Below are positions 1 through 8,547 of a stretch of 64,000 nt of DNA, piece by piece. The notes beneath the pieces were generated by a model, which was given only the letters and a program-made list of their open reading frames with translations, was not told the origin of the DNA and ran no database searches. This stretch comes from Acidobacteriota bacterium (GTDB lineage Bacteria > Acidobacteriota > Terriglobia > Terriglobales > Acidobacteriaceae). The stretch lies in NCBI GenBank assembly GCA_018268915.1, contig JAFDVQ010000002.1:124001-188000 (forward strand), in the 5' to 3' direction. Numbering within the stretch: position 1 is the stretch's first letter; each line of letters begins with the position of its first letter. The translations under genes and the position numbers were made by a program.

Positions 1-2
1 CG

Positions 3-443
3 GGCGACATCGCCTCGCAACGCTATAAGACAGGTGCAGGACGCGTAAACTCGGCCGACCTGCAGGCAATCACCGACGCCCTTGTCTCAAAAGACAAATC
101 AGCCAGCCCCCGAGAGCTGAGTCATGACACAGGCTTATCCCAGCGCAAGGTCATCAGCATCGTTCACAAACTCGAAGAAGTAGGCGCGGCCGAGAAGCTT
201 ACCTCAGGCGAGATTCAGTTGGTGCATAAGAAGACTTCCGCGCAGATGATCGAAGCCGCATCCGAACAGCAGCACATTCTCAAGGAGCAGAGAGCACGCC
301 GCCTCCAGCAGATGCAGCTCTACGCAGAGGGCCGGAGCTGCCGCCGCTCATTCCTTCTCCATTACTTCGGCGACGATACCGGCAGCCCATGCGGAAACTG
401 CGATCGCTGCGAGGCAATGGGCGGAATGGCGATAGCGCGCTGA
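3..443 (+). CDS. recQ: ATP-dependent DNA helicase RecQ, C-terminal part (5' end outside window)
   Basis: The frame is open from the first bases and ends at TGA 441-443, so this is the 3' end of a gene entering from the left. The encoded ~146 residues contain a winged-helix-like stretch (SPRELSHDTGLSQRKV) followed by a Cys-rich end: a CRR-x3-LLHYFG motif and then CGNCDRC. This is the arrangement of the RecQ zinc-binding/RQC region that follows the helicase core in RecQ-family 3'-5' helicases used in recombination repair. No HRDC domain follows, so the protein ends soon after the zinc site. The helicase motor is outside the window, so the assignment rests on the zinc/RQC signature alone. Confidence 0.8.
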   Translation, partial: GDIASQRYKTGAGRVNSADLQAITDALVSKDKSASPRELSHDTGLSQRKVISIVHKLEEVGAAEKLTSGEIQLVHKKTSAQMIEAASEQQHILKEQRARRLQQMQLYAEGRSCRRSFLLHYFGDDTGSPCGNCDRCEAMGGMAIAR

Positions 444-514
444 GACCGCTGATACGCACCGAAAGCGATTCACAGCTCGTCGATCAAAGCTTGCTTCGCG
501 AGGTCATTTGAAAC

Positions 515-1273
515 CTAGGCCACTGCCGCGTTTGCCTCAAGACTGAAGTCTGCCAGCAGGGGCAAATGATCTGACGCGATCAGCGCCTTCCTGCTGCGCC
601 AAACAGTCGTGTCCTCGAGTTTCAACGGCTCTTCGTAGTAGCAATAATCCAGGCTGAGAAGAGGTAAGACCCCGGGGTACGTCCGCTCAAATCGGAATGA
701 TGGGCGGGGCCGGTGGCTTAAAAAACTTTTCTGCAGCGTTTTCGTCGTTCGCCCGCGCGTCCATTCGTTGAAGTCACCAATCACGATGCGCGGTCCGCTC
801 AATTCAGGCTTGGCGAGAATCTCCTCCCCTATCAGTGCCTCGATCTGCTTCCGGCGCTCCATGTAGCCGGTTCCGAAGTGCACATTGAACACATTCACCC
901 TCAATCCATCCCCCAGGTCGACGACGCAGTGCAGGACGCCGCGCTCCTCTCGCCTCGCTTTTGGAAGTTCATGCGTATGCGCTTCCAGGATGGGAAAACG
1001 CGACAAGACCATGTTGCCGTAGCGTCCGCCATGCAGCGGCCGCGTCTTGCCGAACGCCATGTGCAGCCATGGAAAGGCCGCCGCAATCTGGTTTGCCTGG
1101 TCGTATTTGCCGGCATCGTCCTGCGCATCGACAATCTCCTGCAGGCACAGGATGTCCATGTCGAGTTCTGAAATTACCCGAATGACGCGCTCGGAGGAAA
1201 TTGTCCCGTGAATCCCGCGGCATTTATGCGTATTGTAAGAAGCCACTCGAAATCGAATCGAAGGTTTGCTCAT
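515..1273 (-). CDS. Endonuclease/exonuclease/phosphatase (EEP) family protein
   Basis: About 252 aa with EEP-fold motifs in order: an N-terminal ASYNTHKCRG strand, the metal-binding Glu in CLQEI, NMVLSRFPI, NVHFG, the GDFNEW motif with catalytic Asp/Asn, and a C-terminal SDHLPLLADF. These give the Mg-dependent phosphodiesterase/phosphatase site of the DNase I/sphingomyelinase superfamily; the substrate is unknown. I chose ATG 1273 because it overlaps the TGA of the upstream phospholipase D gene as ATGA, which implies translational coupling; the frame is open further upstream but that part lies inside the other gene. A cardiolipin-synthase-like gene followed by an EEP gene parallels E. coli clsB-ybhP and suggests a membrane-lipid role. 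Confidence 0.85.
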   Translation of the reverse strand: MSKPSIRFRVASYNTHKCRGIHGTISSERVIRVISELDMDILCLQEIVDAQDDAGKYDQANQIAAAFPWLHMAFGKTRPLHGGRYGNMVLSRFPILEAHTHELPKARREERGVLHCVVDLGDGLRVNVFNVHFGTGYMERRKQIEALIGEEILAKPELSGPRIVIGDFNEWTRGRTTKTLQKSFLSHRPRPSFRFERTYPGVLPLLSLDYCYYEEPLKLEDTTVWRSRKALIASDHLPLLADFSLEANAAVA

Positions 1274-2574
1274 TGCTGTCTCAGGAAAACCAATCCCATT
1301 AGCTCTGTTGCTCGCTCCGTCACTGGCCGGTGTTCCCATTCCTGGAGAGATATCCTTCTGCTCTGCTCCAGATCCTCAGCCATATCGCTTTCGAAGCGTG
1401 TAGCAATTTCCACGTCTCGCACAGCCAGATTCACTTCATCATTAATGCCGAATGAACGGTTGTCGAAATTCGTAGATCCCACAACCACCCACAGATTATC
1501 TATGCACAATACCTTGGCGTGAATCATGGCAGGTTGGTATTCGTAGACTTCCGCCCCTGCCTTTAGTAATCCGCCATATCCGGCGCGGCTGGTACTGCGC
1601 GTAACCATATGATCGCTCTTCCGGCCCGGAACGAGAATCCGTACCCGGATCCCGCGTTCCACAGCCCGGCACAATTCCTTCATCAGGTTCTTATCCGGCA
1701 GAAAATACGGCGTCGTGATTGAGATGCTCTCCTTCGCAGATGCAAGCAGCAGCTGGAAGAGCATCCTCGCCCGCGTACCTCCACCAACTGTCGGAGTGCT
1801 GTTCACCACCATCGCCACCAGCGGATTCTGATTCTGGATGCTCGGAAAGTAAGCCTCTCCCGTCAGAACTTCGCCGGACGTAGCCAGCCAATTCTCCGCA
1901 AACGTCGCCTGCAGATTGCAGACGGCCTCTCCTTCAACTCGAACATAGGAGTCCCGCCAGCGCGGATGCCCCCTTACGCCCGTGTACCACTGGTCCGCAA
2001 TTCCAGCGCCGCCGATGAACGCGATCCTGCCATCAACAATCATCAACTCACGATGCGTGCGATGATCCAGGTGCATCAGTTGGTGCCAACTCAAGCGGTT
2101 ATACCAGCCCACCTTCCCGCCTGCATCGAGTAGCGGAGACAGATATCTGGTCGATGTTCCGGCGCTTCCAATTGCATCGATCACGAGGTTCACTCGAACG
2201 CCCGCCCGAGCTCGCTCCGTTAGCGCAGAGATGTACTGATCCGCAATCTTCCCCTTCGCGAAGATGTACGCTTCGATGTTGACGCTCTGGGTGGCATTTC
2301 GAATCGCTTCCAGCTCCGCCGGATAGAACGATGGACCATTCGTCAGCACTTCCAAAGAGCCTGTCCGATTCACCTGCGCATCGCTAAGAGCCTCAAGCAC
2401 CTGGAGAAATTGCTCTGAATCATTCGGAGGAATTCCTTTGCGATCGGTTAGTTCGTACTTCGGTGTAGGCCCGATCAGCCCCGCGATGAGAGAGGAACCG
2501 ACCAGGACAAGCGCGACAATCCCCAGCACCGCAACCCCGGTGGGCACTGTGACGGCCATTAGACACAAAATCAC
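1270..2574 (-). CDS. Phospholipase D-like / cardiolipin synthase B-type protein
   Basis: A 434-aa protein with one N-terminal membrane anchor (about residues 8-33) and two PLD repeats. The second HKD motif is canonical (HAKVLCID followed by GSTNFDNRS). The first reads HRELMIVDG, with Glu where the catalytic Lys of HxKxxxxD is expected; I checked this against the DNA (cat cgt gag). Known family members transfer phosphatidyl groups to make cardiolipin or hydrolyse phosphodiesters at the membrane. The start is uncertain: GTG 2574, or ATG 2559 six codons later, neither with a clear Shine-Dalgarno. It lies 71 nt downstream of the sigma54 activator gene and is coupled by ATGA to the EEP gene. Confidence 0.82.
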   Translation of the reverse strand: MILCLMAVTVPTGVAVLGIVALVLVGSSLIAGLIGPTPKYELTDRKGIPPNDSEQFLQVLEALSDAQVNRTGSLEVLTNGPSFYPAELEAIRNATQSVNIEAYIFAKGKIADQYISALTERARAGVRVNLVIDAIGSAGTSTRYLSPLLDAGGKVGWYNRLSWHQLMHLDHRTHRELMIVDGRIAFIGGAGIADQWYTGVRGHPRWRDSYVRVEGEAVCNLQATFAENWLATSGEVLTGEAYFPSIQNQNPLVAMVVNSTPTVGGGTRARMLFQLLLASAKESISITTPYFLPDKNLMKELCRAVERGIRVRILVPGRKSDHMVTRSTSRAGYGGLLKAGAEVYEYQPAMIHAKVLCIDNLWVVVGSTNFDNRSFGINDEVNLAVRDVEIATRFESDMAEDLEQSRRISLQEWEHRPVTERATELMGLVFLRQQ

Positions 2575-2645
2575 GACAATTTAGATGCGTCCCGAATCGC
2601 AATGGTTAGGGTGTCAAATCCTGGAACTCATCCATAAGAGTATCT

Positions 2646-4025
2646 TCATTCGCGCTCCGGCAGATTCTGCAGGTCGATCCCCAACTGCTGGCACTTCTTA
2701 TATAGGTGACTGCGTTCCAGCCCCAACGCCTTCGCTGTCTGAGTAACGTGTCGCCCATGCCGTTGAAGTTCCGCAAGAACGGTCTCTCGTTCGAACGCAA
2801 GGACTCGGCTGGCCAGAGGGCCATCCGAACTCCCCTCCGCCGAAACTCGAGTCTTTTCCCCGCCCTTTGCAGCTGGAAGCGCAGCCCGCACATCATCAGC
2901 TTCCACCTGCGACCCGGCGAGCAGCAGCAGACGTTCCACTACATTTCTCAGCTCTCGAATATTTCCGGGCCACCCATACTCTTTCAGGCTTTCAATTGCC
3001 GCGGCACTGAACGGCGCCGGTTTCCAGCCATTTTGAGCGCTCACTTGGCGTGCAAAGTGGTCCACAAGTGAAGGCAGATCTTCGCAGCGATCTCGTAACG
3101 GCGGCAGCGTCAGCGGAAACACAACCACACGGTGATACAGATCGCGCCGGAAACCCCCGCTCTCAACCAGCTGTTCGAGATCACGGTGCGTCGCCACCAC
3201 CACTCGTACATCCACTTTGGTCGGTTTGTCTGCGCCGATCCGCTCGAATTCACCTTCTTCCAGAACGCGCAGCAGCTTCGCCTGCATCGCGATCGGCATA
3301 TCCCCGATCTCGTCGAGGAAGAGCGTTCCGCGATGTGCCTGCTCAAACTTTCCGTTATGCCGCTGCGCCGCTCCAGTGAACGAACCCTTCTCATGCCCGA
3401 ACAGTTCGCTTTCGATCAGCTCAGCCGGGACCGCCGCGCAGTTCAGCGTCACAAACGGACTGCCTGCTCTCTGGCTCTTCTCGTGTAGCGTACGCGCCAC
3501 CAGTTCCTTGCCCGTTCCTGTCTCGCCGTAAATGCATACGCGAGTCTCGCTCGCTGCGACACGCTCGATCTGCGCCATCACTCGTCGCATCGTCTCGCCT
3601 GTCCACACCATAGTGTGTTTGCCGATGCGCGTCCGCAGGTCTCGATTCTCAACCTCCAGCCGCGTCAGCTTGACGGCATTGTCGAGCGTGACCAGGAGCT
3701 TTTCCGTCGACAGCGGCTTCTCCAGAAAATCCAGCGCGCCCAGCCGCGTCGCTCTCACCGCCATCTCTATGTGCGCCTGCCCGCTCATCATCACGACGGG
3801 CGCAGCCACCTCGGCATTCTTCAGGTCTTCAAGTAACGCCAGCCCATCGCGTTTCGGCATCACCACATCGCTCAGGATCAGATCGAACGGTTGCGACTGC
3901 GCCAGTTCCAGCGCGCGTGCGGCGTTGTCGCAAACCACCGCCTCATGTCCTGCAAGCCGAAACGCGCGGGAAAGGGAAGCGAGTGTATTGGCTTCATCGT
4001 CAACAATCAGGATCTTGGCACTCAT
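2646..4025 (-). CDS. Sigma54-dependent NtrC-family response regulator
   Basis: 459 aa. The receiver domain (1-120) has acidic residues D9/D10, phospho-acceptor D53 in LSDVVMP, and K103. The AAA+ domain has Walker A GETGTGKE (167-174), the sigma54-contacting loop GSFTGA (214-219; Ser instead of the usual Ala at position 2), Walker B TLFLDEI (234-240) and a WPGNIREL sensor region. A Fis-type helix-turn-helix closes the protein (about 415-452). It should activate RNA polymerase-sigma54 when phosphorylated. Its ATG overlaps the TGA of the upstream histidine kinase as ATGA (4022-4025), so the pair is almost certainly a cognate two-component system. The target promoters are unknown; I found no convincing -24/-12 site nearby. 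Confidence 0.93.
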   Translation of the reverse strand: MSAKILIVDDEANTLASLSRAFRLAGHEAVVCDNAARALELAQSQPFDLILSDVVMPKRDGLALLEDLKNAEVAAPVVMMSGQAHIEMAVRATRLGALDFLEKPLSTEKLLVTLDNAVKLTRLEVENRDLRTRIGKHTMVWTGETMRRVMAQIERVAASETRVCIYGETGTGKELVARTLHEKSQRAGSPFVTLNCAAVPAELIESELFGHEKGSFTGAAQRHNGKFEQAHRGTLFLDEIGDMPIAMQAKLLRVLEEGEFERIGADKPTKVDVRVVVATHRDLEQLVESGGFRRDLYHRVVVFPLTLPPLRDRCEDLPSLVDHFARQVSAQNGWKPAPFSAAAIESLKEYGWPGNIRELRNVVERLLLLAGSQVEADDVRAALPAAKGGEKTRVSAEGSSDGPLASRVLAFERETVLAELQRHGRHVTQTAKALGLERSHLYKKCQQLGIDLQNLPERE

Positions 4026-5815
4026 GCATCAGCCCTCGGCAGCGCAATCACAAAAGTCGCACCCTGTCCTTCTCCGCTCTCCACCGATATGGTACCTGCA
4101 TGGTCCGCCACAACGCTCTGAACGATCGCCAGCCCCAGACCAGTCCCATGCTGCTTGGTTGTGTAATAAGGTGTGAACAATCGTTCGCATTCCTCCGGCG
4201 TCATGCCCTGCCCTGTGTCTGACACGCGAATCTCGATCTTATTCTCGCGATTCCGAGCAGCGATCGTCACCGTCCCGCCATCGGGCATCGCATCTTTCGC
4301 GTTCAGCACCAGGTTTGATAGCGCGCGATGAAGTAGTTCCGGATCAGCCATCATCGGCATTGGCGCGCTTTCAAGCTCCGTCACAACATCGACAGTCGGA
4401 CCGTCCTCAGTTCCGGCTGCGTACAAACCGCGCACTCGAAGAACGGCGTCCCTCGCATCGATCCTCTCCAGTTCTGGCTTCGGCATTTTGCTGAAGTCGC
4501 TAAACCGCCCGATGATCTTTTTCAGATTGCCGATCTCCATGCTCAGGGTGTGCGTGCTCTCGTTGAAAACCTCGTCGAACTCAGCAGCCGGCAACTGCCT
4601 CGCGCGCGCCAGGTTCTCAACAGTCAGCTGCAAGGGAAACAGCGGGTTCTTCAGCTCATGCGCCAGTCTTCGCGCCAACTCGCGCCACGCCGCAACGCGC
4701 TCGCTTTGCACCAGGCTTTCGCGCTGAGTTTCAAGCTGCTCTGTCATGTGATTAAAGCTTTCAGCCAGCACGCTTACCTCGTCGCTTCCGCGTACCGGAA
4801 CCCGCGCGTCCCACTGTCCGCTGGCGACCGCCTCCGCGGCGTGGGCAAGTTCCTCCACTGGCCGCGATACACGCGCAGCAATCCAGAGACTGAAGATGAT
4901 TGCCAGAAGGATCCCGCCTCCTGCCACGCCATAAGCGATCGTCCGTATTTGTTGCTGTTCGGCTACAAGAGCATTACGCGAGATTGCCACCGTCAGCACT
5001 GCCAGCACATTGCCCGCAGAGTTCTTCAATGGAATCGCGGTTGCGGCCACGCTCTCTTCGCGCCGCGATGTCAGATAGAGGATGCCGCTTGTTTGCTGTC
5101 CTCGTTTACGCGCCGAATCAATCAGTCCTGCATACTTCGCGCCACCCGGGACCGCCCCCTCCGGGCCAACAAAATTCTTCGCATCGAACCCGCTCGAATT
5201 CGTGCTATCAGCCTGCTCCCCGTGCGCCTCGCTGTACAAGCCCATCTGCATTCCGGGCGCAACCGGCAAGTCCGCGAGAAACGTCCGATCCATCCGCACG
5301 CCGCCAATCAGCTTCACGGCTGGTTCTGATCCGTGTATCGCGCGCACCGAGAAGAGGCCGAGTGCCGAGCTCCCATCCGGCAACTCCTCTCGTTTTAAAA
5401 ATGGTTGTGCCGCTTCTTCTTTAGCCGCTGGTTCCTGGTAGCCGAAGCGAGCCGGCCACTGTGCGGAACTCACGATGTTTCCATCCGGTTCAATAATTTC
5501 CAGAAAATCCAATCGCGCATCCTGCGCGAGCGTCTGAGCTTCATTCAGAAACGGCGCAGTATCTCCCGACTGGACCAGTTCGAACGCCATATTACGTACG
5601 CGTTCCTGGCCTGCAATGCGATCGATTGCCGCTGCTACATCTGCTGATCGGTGCTGAAACTCTCGTTGAAATTGGCTGACGAACAGAGCCGTCTCGTCCT
5701 TGTCGCGCTGCTCAAATATCTGCCTCACCCTCAGTAGCACTGTCCACGATACAGCCGCCACTGCTGCCGCTACAGTCAGCGAAAAAAGCAGCAGCAATTT
5801 TTGCCGCAGGCTCAC
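4022..5815 (-). CDS. Membrane sensor histidine kinase, NtrY-like
   Basis: 597 aa. TM1 is about residues 7-28, then a ~260-residue periplasmic sensor region, TM2 about 291-314, a HAMP linker (315-370), a HisKA helix with phospho-accepting H386 in LAHELKNPL, and a HATPase_c domain with N box (NLVLNAKDAM, N505), G1 box DTGQGM (533-538) and G2 box GTGLGLAIV (557-565). The HELKNPL spelling and HAMP organisation resemble NtrY. It should autophosphorylate and pass phosphate to the adjacent NtrC-type regulator. Its start overlaps the stop of an upstream extracytoplasmic binding-protein gene by 4 nt, which makes that binding protein a candidate ligand-presenting partner (inference). Confidence 0.92.
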   Translation of the reverse strand: MSLRQKLLLLFSLTVAAAVAAVSWTVLLRVRQIFEQRDKDETALFVSQFQREFQHRSADVAAAIDRIAGQERVRNMAFELVQSGDTAPFLNEAQTLAQDARLDFLEIIEPDGNIVSSAQWPARFGYQEPAAKEEAAQPFLKREELPDGSSALGLFSVRAIHGSEPAVKLIGGVRMDRTFLADLPVAPGMQMGLYSEAHGEQADSTNSSGFDAKNFVGPEGAVPGGAKYAGLIDSARKRGQQTSGILYLTSRREESVAATAIPLKNSAGNVLAVLTVAISRNALVAEQQQIRTIAYGVAGGGILLAIIFSLWIAARVSRPVEELAHAAEAVASGQWDARVPVRGSDEVSVLAESFNHMTEQLETQRESLVQSERVAAWRELARRLAHELKNPLFPLQLTVENLARARQLPAAEFDEVFNESTHTLSMEIGNLKKIIGRFSDFSKMPKPELERIDARDAVLRVRGLYAAGTEDGPTVDVVTELESAPMPMMADPELLHRALSNLVLNAKDAMPDGGTVTIAARNRENKIEIRVSDTGQGMTPEECERLFTPYYTTKQHGTGLGLAIVQSVVADHAGTISVESGEGQGATFVIALPRADA

Positions 5816-7158
5816 CGGGCATCCTCCAGCGATGCAGCGGAGAGGTCAGGCGAGCCATCGGCGCGAAGATGAACATCTCTCATCCTCGCACCGATCGCGT
5901 ACCCTCGAGGCAGGTCAAGCAGGGGAACAATTCGATGATTGTCCAGAATGGATCGTTCCCGTTTGTAGAGATCCTCTGGCGCCTGCTCGGAGACCGGAGC
6001 AAACAATCCCGCGTCCCACAAGATTCTTTCCATCGCTGCTCCGCAGTCATTTCCGGAGACTAGGAACTGCCGCAGCACAAGATCGGAGTGCTGTGCTCCG
6101 GGAGTAGCCATCTGCACATTGAATCCCGCCTCATGCAGGTTTAAAGCTATCCGCTGCGCAGCCAACTGCATCGCGCCCTCCCCCTCGGCACTCATGGTGA
6201 GTGCGCCTGCGGCCAGGCCGCCCCGCAGTTCATGCGCCTTGTTGACATCGCGATCTGTAGGAAACAGAAAGGAATATCCACTCATCTTTTGCGGAAGCAG
6301 GCTTGCTGTCACCTCACCCTGCTTTTGAAAGATCACATTGTAGAGAGCGCTTCGATCGATTGCGGCCGCGATCGCGCTCCTCACCTTCACATTCCCCAGC
6401 ACGCCCGTGTCGCTGAGTTGGAGCGCAAGCAGCACGAGGGCAGGGGATTGAATCACCGAAAGGCGCTGTTGTTGTGCCTGCCGCAATTGCTCTGCAGGAA
6501 CCTCCACGACATCCGCCCGCGCGAGTCCAAGATCAAGCCACTGATCGCGCACCGCGCGACGTACGCGAATCTCTATCCCGTCTGAAAATGGCCGCCCCGA
6601 CCAGCAGTTTTCATTCGCAGTGAGCGTGAGTACTCCATTGCTGAATCCATTCACCTGATATGGACCCGTGCCCACTGCACTTGCCGGAGTTCTTCCCTCC
6701 GTCGTCGCCGTGAGAGCAATCAGGAATTGGTCGCTCGCAAGCAGCGCGGGAAGATTCGGCATCGGCGAGGCGTTGGAGAAGATGACCAGCGGCCCCACTG
6801 CCTTCACCGCATCCCAGGGACAGTTCGCGCTGCACGAGGCCGTCAAAGAAGAAACGATGTTGACCGACGTAACAGCCGTCCCATCTTGAAATCGGACTCC
6901 CGGGCGAAGCCGAAACTGCCAGCGATGAAAATTGTTGTCCTGCTCCCAGGTCAGCGCCAGCGCCGGCCTCAGAGCGCCGCTGGCATCCATCTGCGTCAGC
7001 CCGTCGTAAACAAGGCGTCGCGCCAAGCCAGCCGGCCGCTCCCACGCATCACCGGCAATCTCCACATGCACCGTTCCGCCGTAGTGCGGACGGGTGCGTG
7101 CCGACGCGCCTGTAGCGGCTATGACGATGGCGAAGCTAATTGCAAGACGCCGTAACAC
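5812..7158 (-). CDS. Orphan extracellular solute-binding protein, family 5 (peptide-binding type)
   Basis: About 448 aa with an N-terminal signal sequence (LAISFAIVIAATGASA) and no lipobox Cys. The SBP family 5 fold signature is present: YGGTVHVEI, LVYDGLTQMD, WRFRLRPGVRFQDG-like text (here WQFRLRPGVRFQDG) and VGTGPYQVNGF. Members bind peptides, nickel or sugars for ABC import. I chose GTG 7158, which has GAGG six bases upstream and places the signal peptide at the N-terminus; the open frame runs up to 7299 but that part overlaps the previous gene and looks non-native. It ends in a 4-nt overlap with the histidine kinase gene. No permease or ATPase gene is adjacent, so a sensing role is more likely than transport (inference). 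Confidence 0.75.
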   Translation of the reverse strand: MLRRLAISFAIVIAATGASARTRPHYGGTVHVEIAGDAWERPAGLARRLVYDGLTQMDASGALRPALALTWEQDNNFHRWQFRLRPGVRFQDGTAVTSVNIVSSLTASCSANCPWDAVKAVGPLVIFSNASPMPNLPALLASDQFLIALTATTEGRTPASAVGTGPYQVNGFSNGVLTLTANENCWSGRPFSDGIEIRVRRAVRDQWLDLGLARADVVEVPAEQLRQAQQQRLSVIQSPALVLLALQLSDTGVLGNVKVRSAIAAAIDRSALYNVIFQKQGEVTASLLPQKMSGYSFLFPTDRDVNKAHELRGGLAAGALTMSAEGEGAMQLAAQRIALNLHEAGFNVQMATPGAQHSDLVLRQFLVSGNDCGAAMERILWDAGLFAPVSEQAPEDLYKRERSILDNHRIVPLLDLPRGYAIGARMRDVHLRADGSPDLSAASLEDAR

Positions 7159-8401
7159 GGTCCACCTCGTAATCTCCCGATTCACTACGCACCACCGCAA
7201 ATGCGCTCTTCCCATCCTGCGCCGTCCACAAAGCAGTGACTGTTCCATCCATTGCAAGGCCATTGCTTTCCGGGATCGCATCCAGCGCAGGAATCGCAAA
7301 CGCCCGAAGATTGTCGCTCGCCGCCTCGCCGGAACCCGACACGATCACCTGTGTTCCTGCGCCGCATCCCGAGCGCACCACCGCAAAATCGCTGCCCCAG
7401 TCTCGAGCGCCGGCAACCGGGCGAATCGCACCGTTCTCCACGATCTGCACCTTGCCATCCACTCCAGCCAGCAGAACTGCTGCGCCTCCCGCCGCCCTCG
7501 GAATCATTCCCGCCGCATAGAACGCTGGCAGATCCACACCGATGTTCGGAGTGACTACTCCCGTAAAAAAATCGCGCGCCGTATTGTAGAAAGCCTTCAG
7601 CGCCGGCGCATTGCTCGCATCCGCACTCTGATAAACAGGCCAGGGATCATCGCTCGTTCGACACTTCACCGTCCAGCCGCTGTCTTGAGTGCCGCCATTC
7701 AAGGGAAGGGAATAGCTTCCATTGCACTGAGTCCCCGGAGCATATGCCACAAACGATCCACCATCCGACGCAGGCAGCAGCAATCCGCGTGGATCTCGCG
7801 AAAGCTTCGGACTCATCGCAAACGTGTTCGACTCCGTCCAGCTTCCTCCCGCAGATGAGAAAACCGAGATGCGGTCCGCAAACATCACCACAAAGTGGCC
7901 GTTGATCTCTGCCGCTGCTAGCACTGGAATACCCTGTACCTCGCGACCGATAAGTCCGGAGATCTTCTCCTTCCGCAGCACGACCCGTTCGCTTGTCGCA
8001 TGGACCGCCGCCGCTTCCGCAGCATCCAGATGCACCATCGTGACGTGAGTCGTGTTCCCTTCAGAAATCTCTGCGATCCAAAGCCGCTCTCGTAGACTCT
8101 CGCTCAACGTCACGCGAATCGCATTAGCGCTTTCTGCGCCTCCGGTCAGCACCCCGCGGGCTTTCAAATCCTGCTCCAGCAGCTTACGAATGGCAGGGAT
8201 CTCTCCGGCCTGAATTGTCGAAAGATTCCGCACGGTAATCTGCGCCTGCCCTGGCCCAAGTACATCAGCGATCTGCCCCGCCAGTTGTGAAGCCGGCTGT
8301 GTCCATCTGCTCGGAACCTGCGCCGTCTGTGCGCCACACGCCAGCGAGACCATCCAGCACACCGCCAGCGTCACTGCTCCGACCAGCCTCATCGCCCTCA
8401 T
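7136..8401 (-). CDS. Secreted protein of unknown function, possible beta-propeller
   Basis: 421 aa with a cleavable-looking signal peptide (hydrophobic residues 4-22, then ACGAQTAQ). The body is rich in short beta-like segments with small and aromatic residues, such as VVMFADRISVFSS, FVAYAPGTQ and AVLLAGVDGKVQIVENG, which resemble the blades of FG-GAP or WD-like propellers. I do not recognise a named family. Start at ATG 8401, or 8392 three codons later, which has GAGG close upstream. Its 3' end overlaps the binding-protein gene by 23 nt, so it heads the minus-strand block leading to the NtrY/NtrC-like pair and may contribute to the same envelope signalling pathway; that link is inference from order only. 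Confidence 0.65.
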   Translation of the reverse strand: MRAMRLVGAVTLAVCWMVSLACGAQTAQVPSRWTQPASQLAGQIADVLGPGQAQITVRNLSTIQAGEIPAIRKLLEQDLKARGVLTGGAESANAIRVTLSESLRERLWIAEISEGNTTHVTMVHLDAAEAAAVHATSERVVLRKEKISGLIGREVQGIPVLAAAEINGHFVVMFADRISVFSSAGGSWTESNTFAMSPKLSRDPRGLLLPASDGGSFVAYAPGTQCNGSYSLPLNGGTQDSGWTVKCRTSDDPWPVYQSADASNAPALKAFYNTARDFFTGVVTPNIGVDLPAFYAAGMIPRAAGGAAVLLAGVDGKVQIVENGAIRPVAGARDWGSDFAVVRSGCGAGTQVIVSGSGEAASDNLRAFAIPALDAIPESNGLAMDGTVTALWTAQDGKSAFAVVRSESGDYEVDRVTASCN

Positions 8402-8547
8402 CGTTTCCCGCTTGTTCTGCGCGGATTATATCGCTTGCGGAGCTTGACGTTTGTTCTCGCGTCGCAACCATCCAAGCCGCCAGTAATCACGCCAGCGGAG
8501 GCGCGAGCCCTTCCCGCACCTCCGCCGATACGCACCACCCCCCGCCA

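Noticed and set aside
5812..7299. Longer form of the binding protein starting at 7299
   Set aside because: The extra 47 residues overlap the upstream gene, are Arg/Trp-rich and would bury the signal peptide; GTG 7158 has a good ribosome site.
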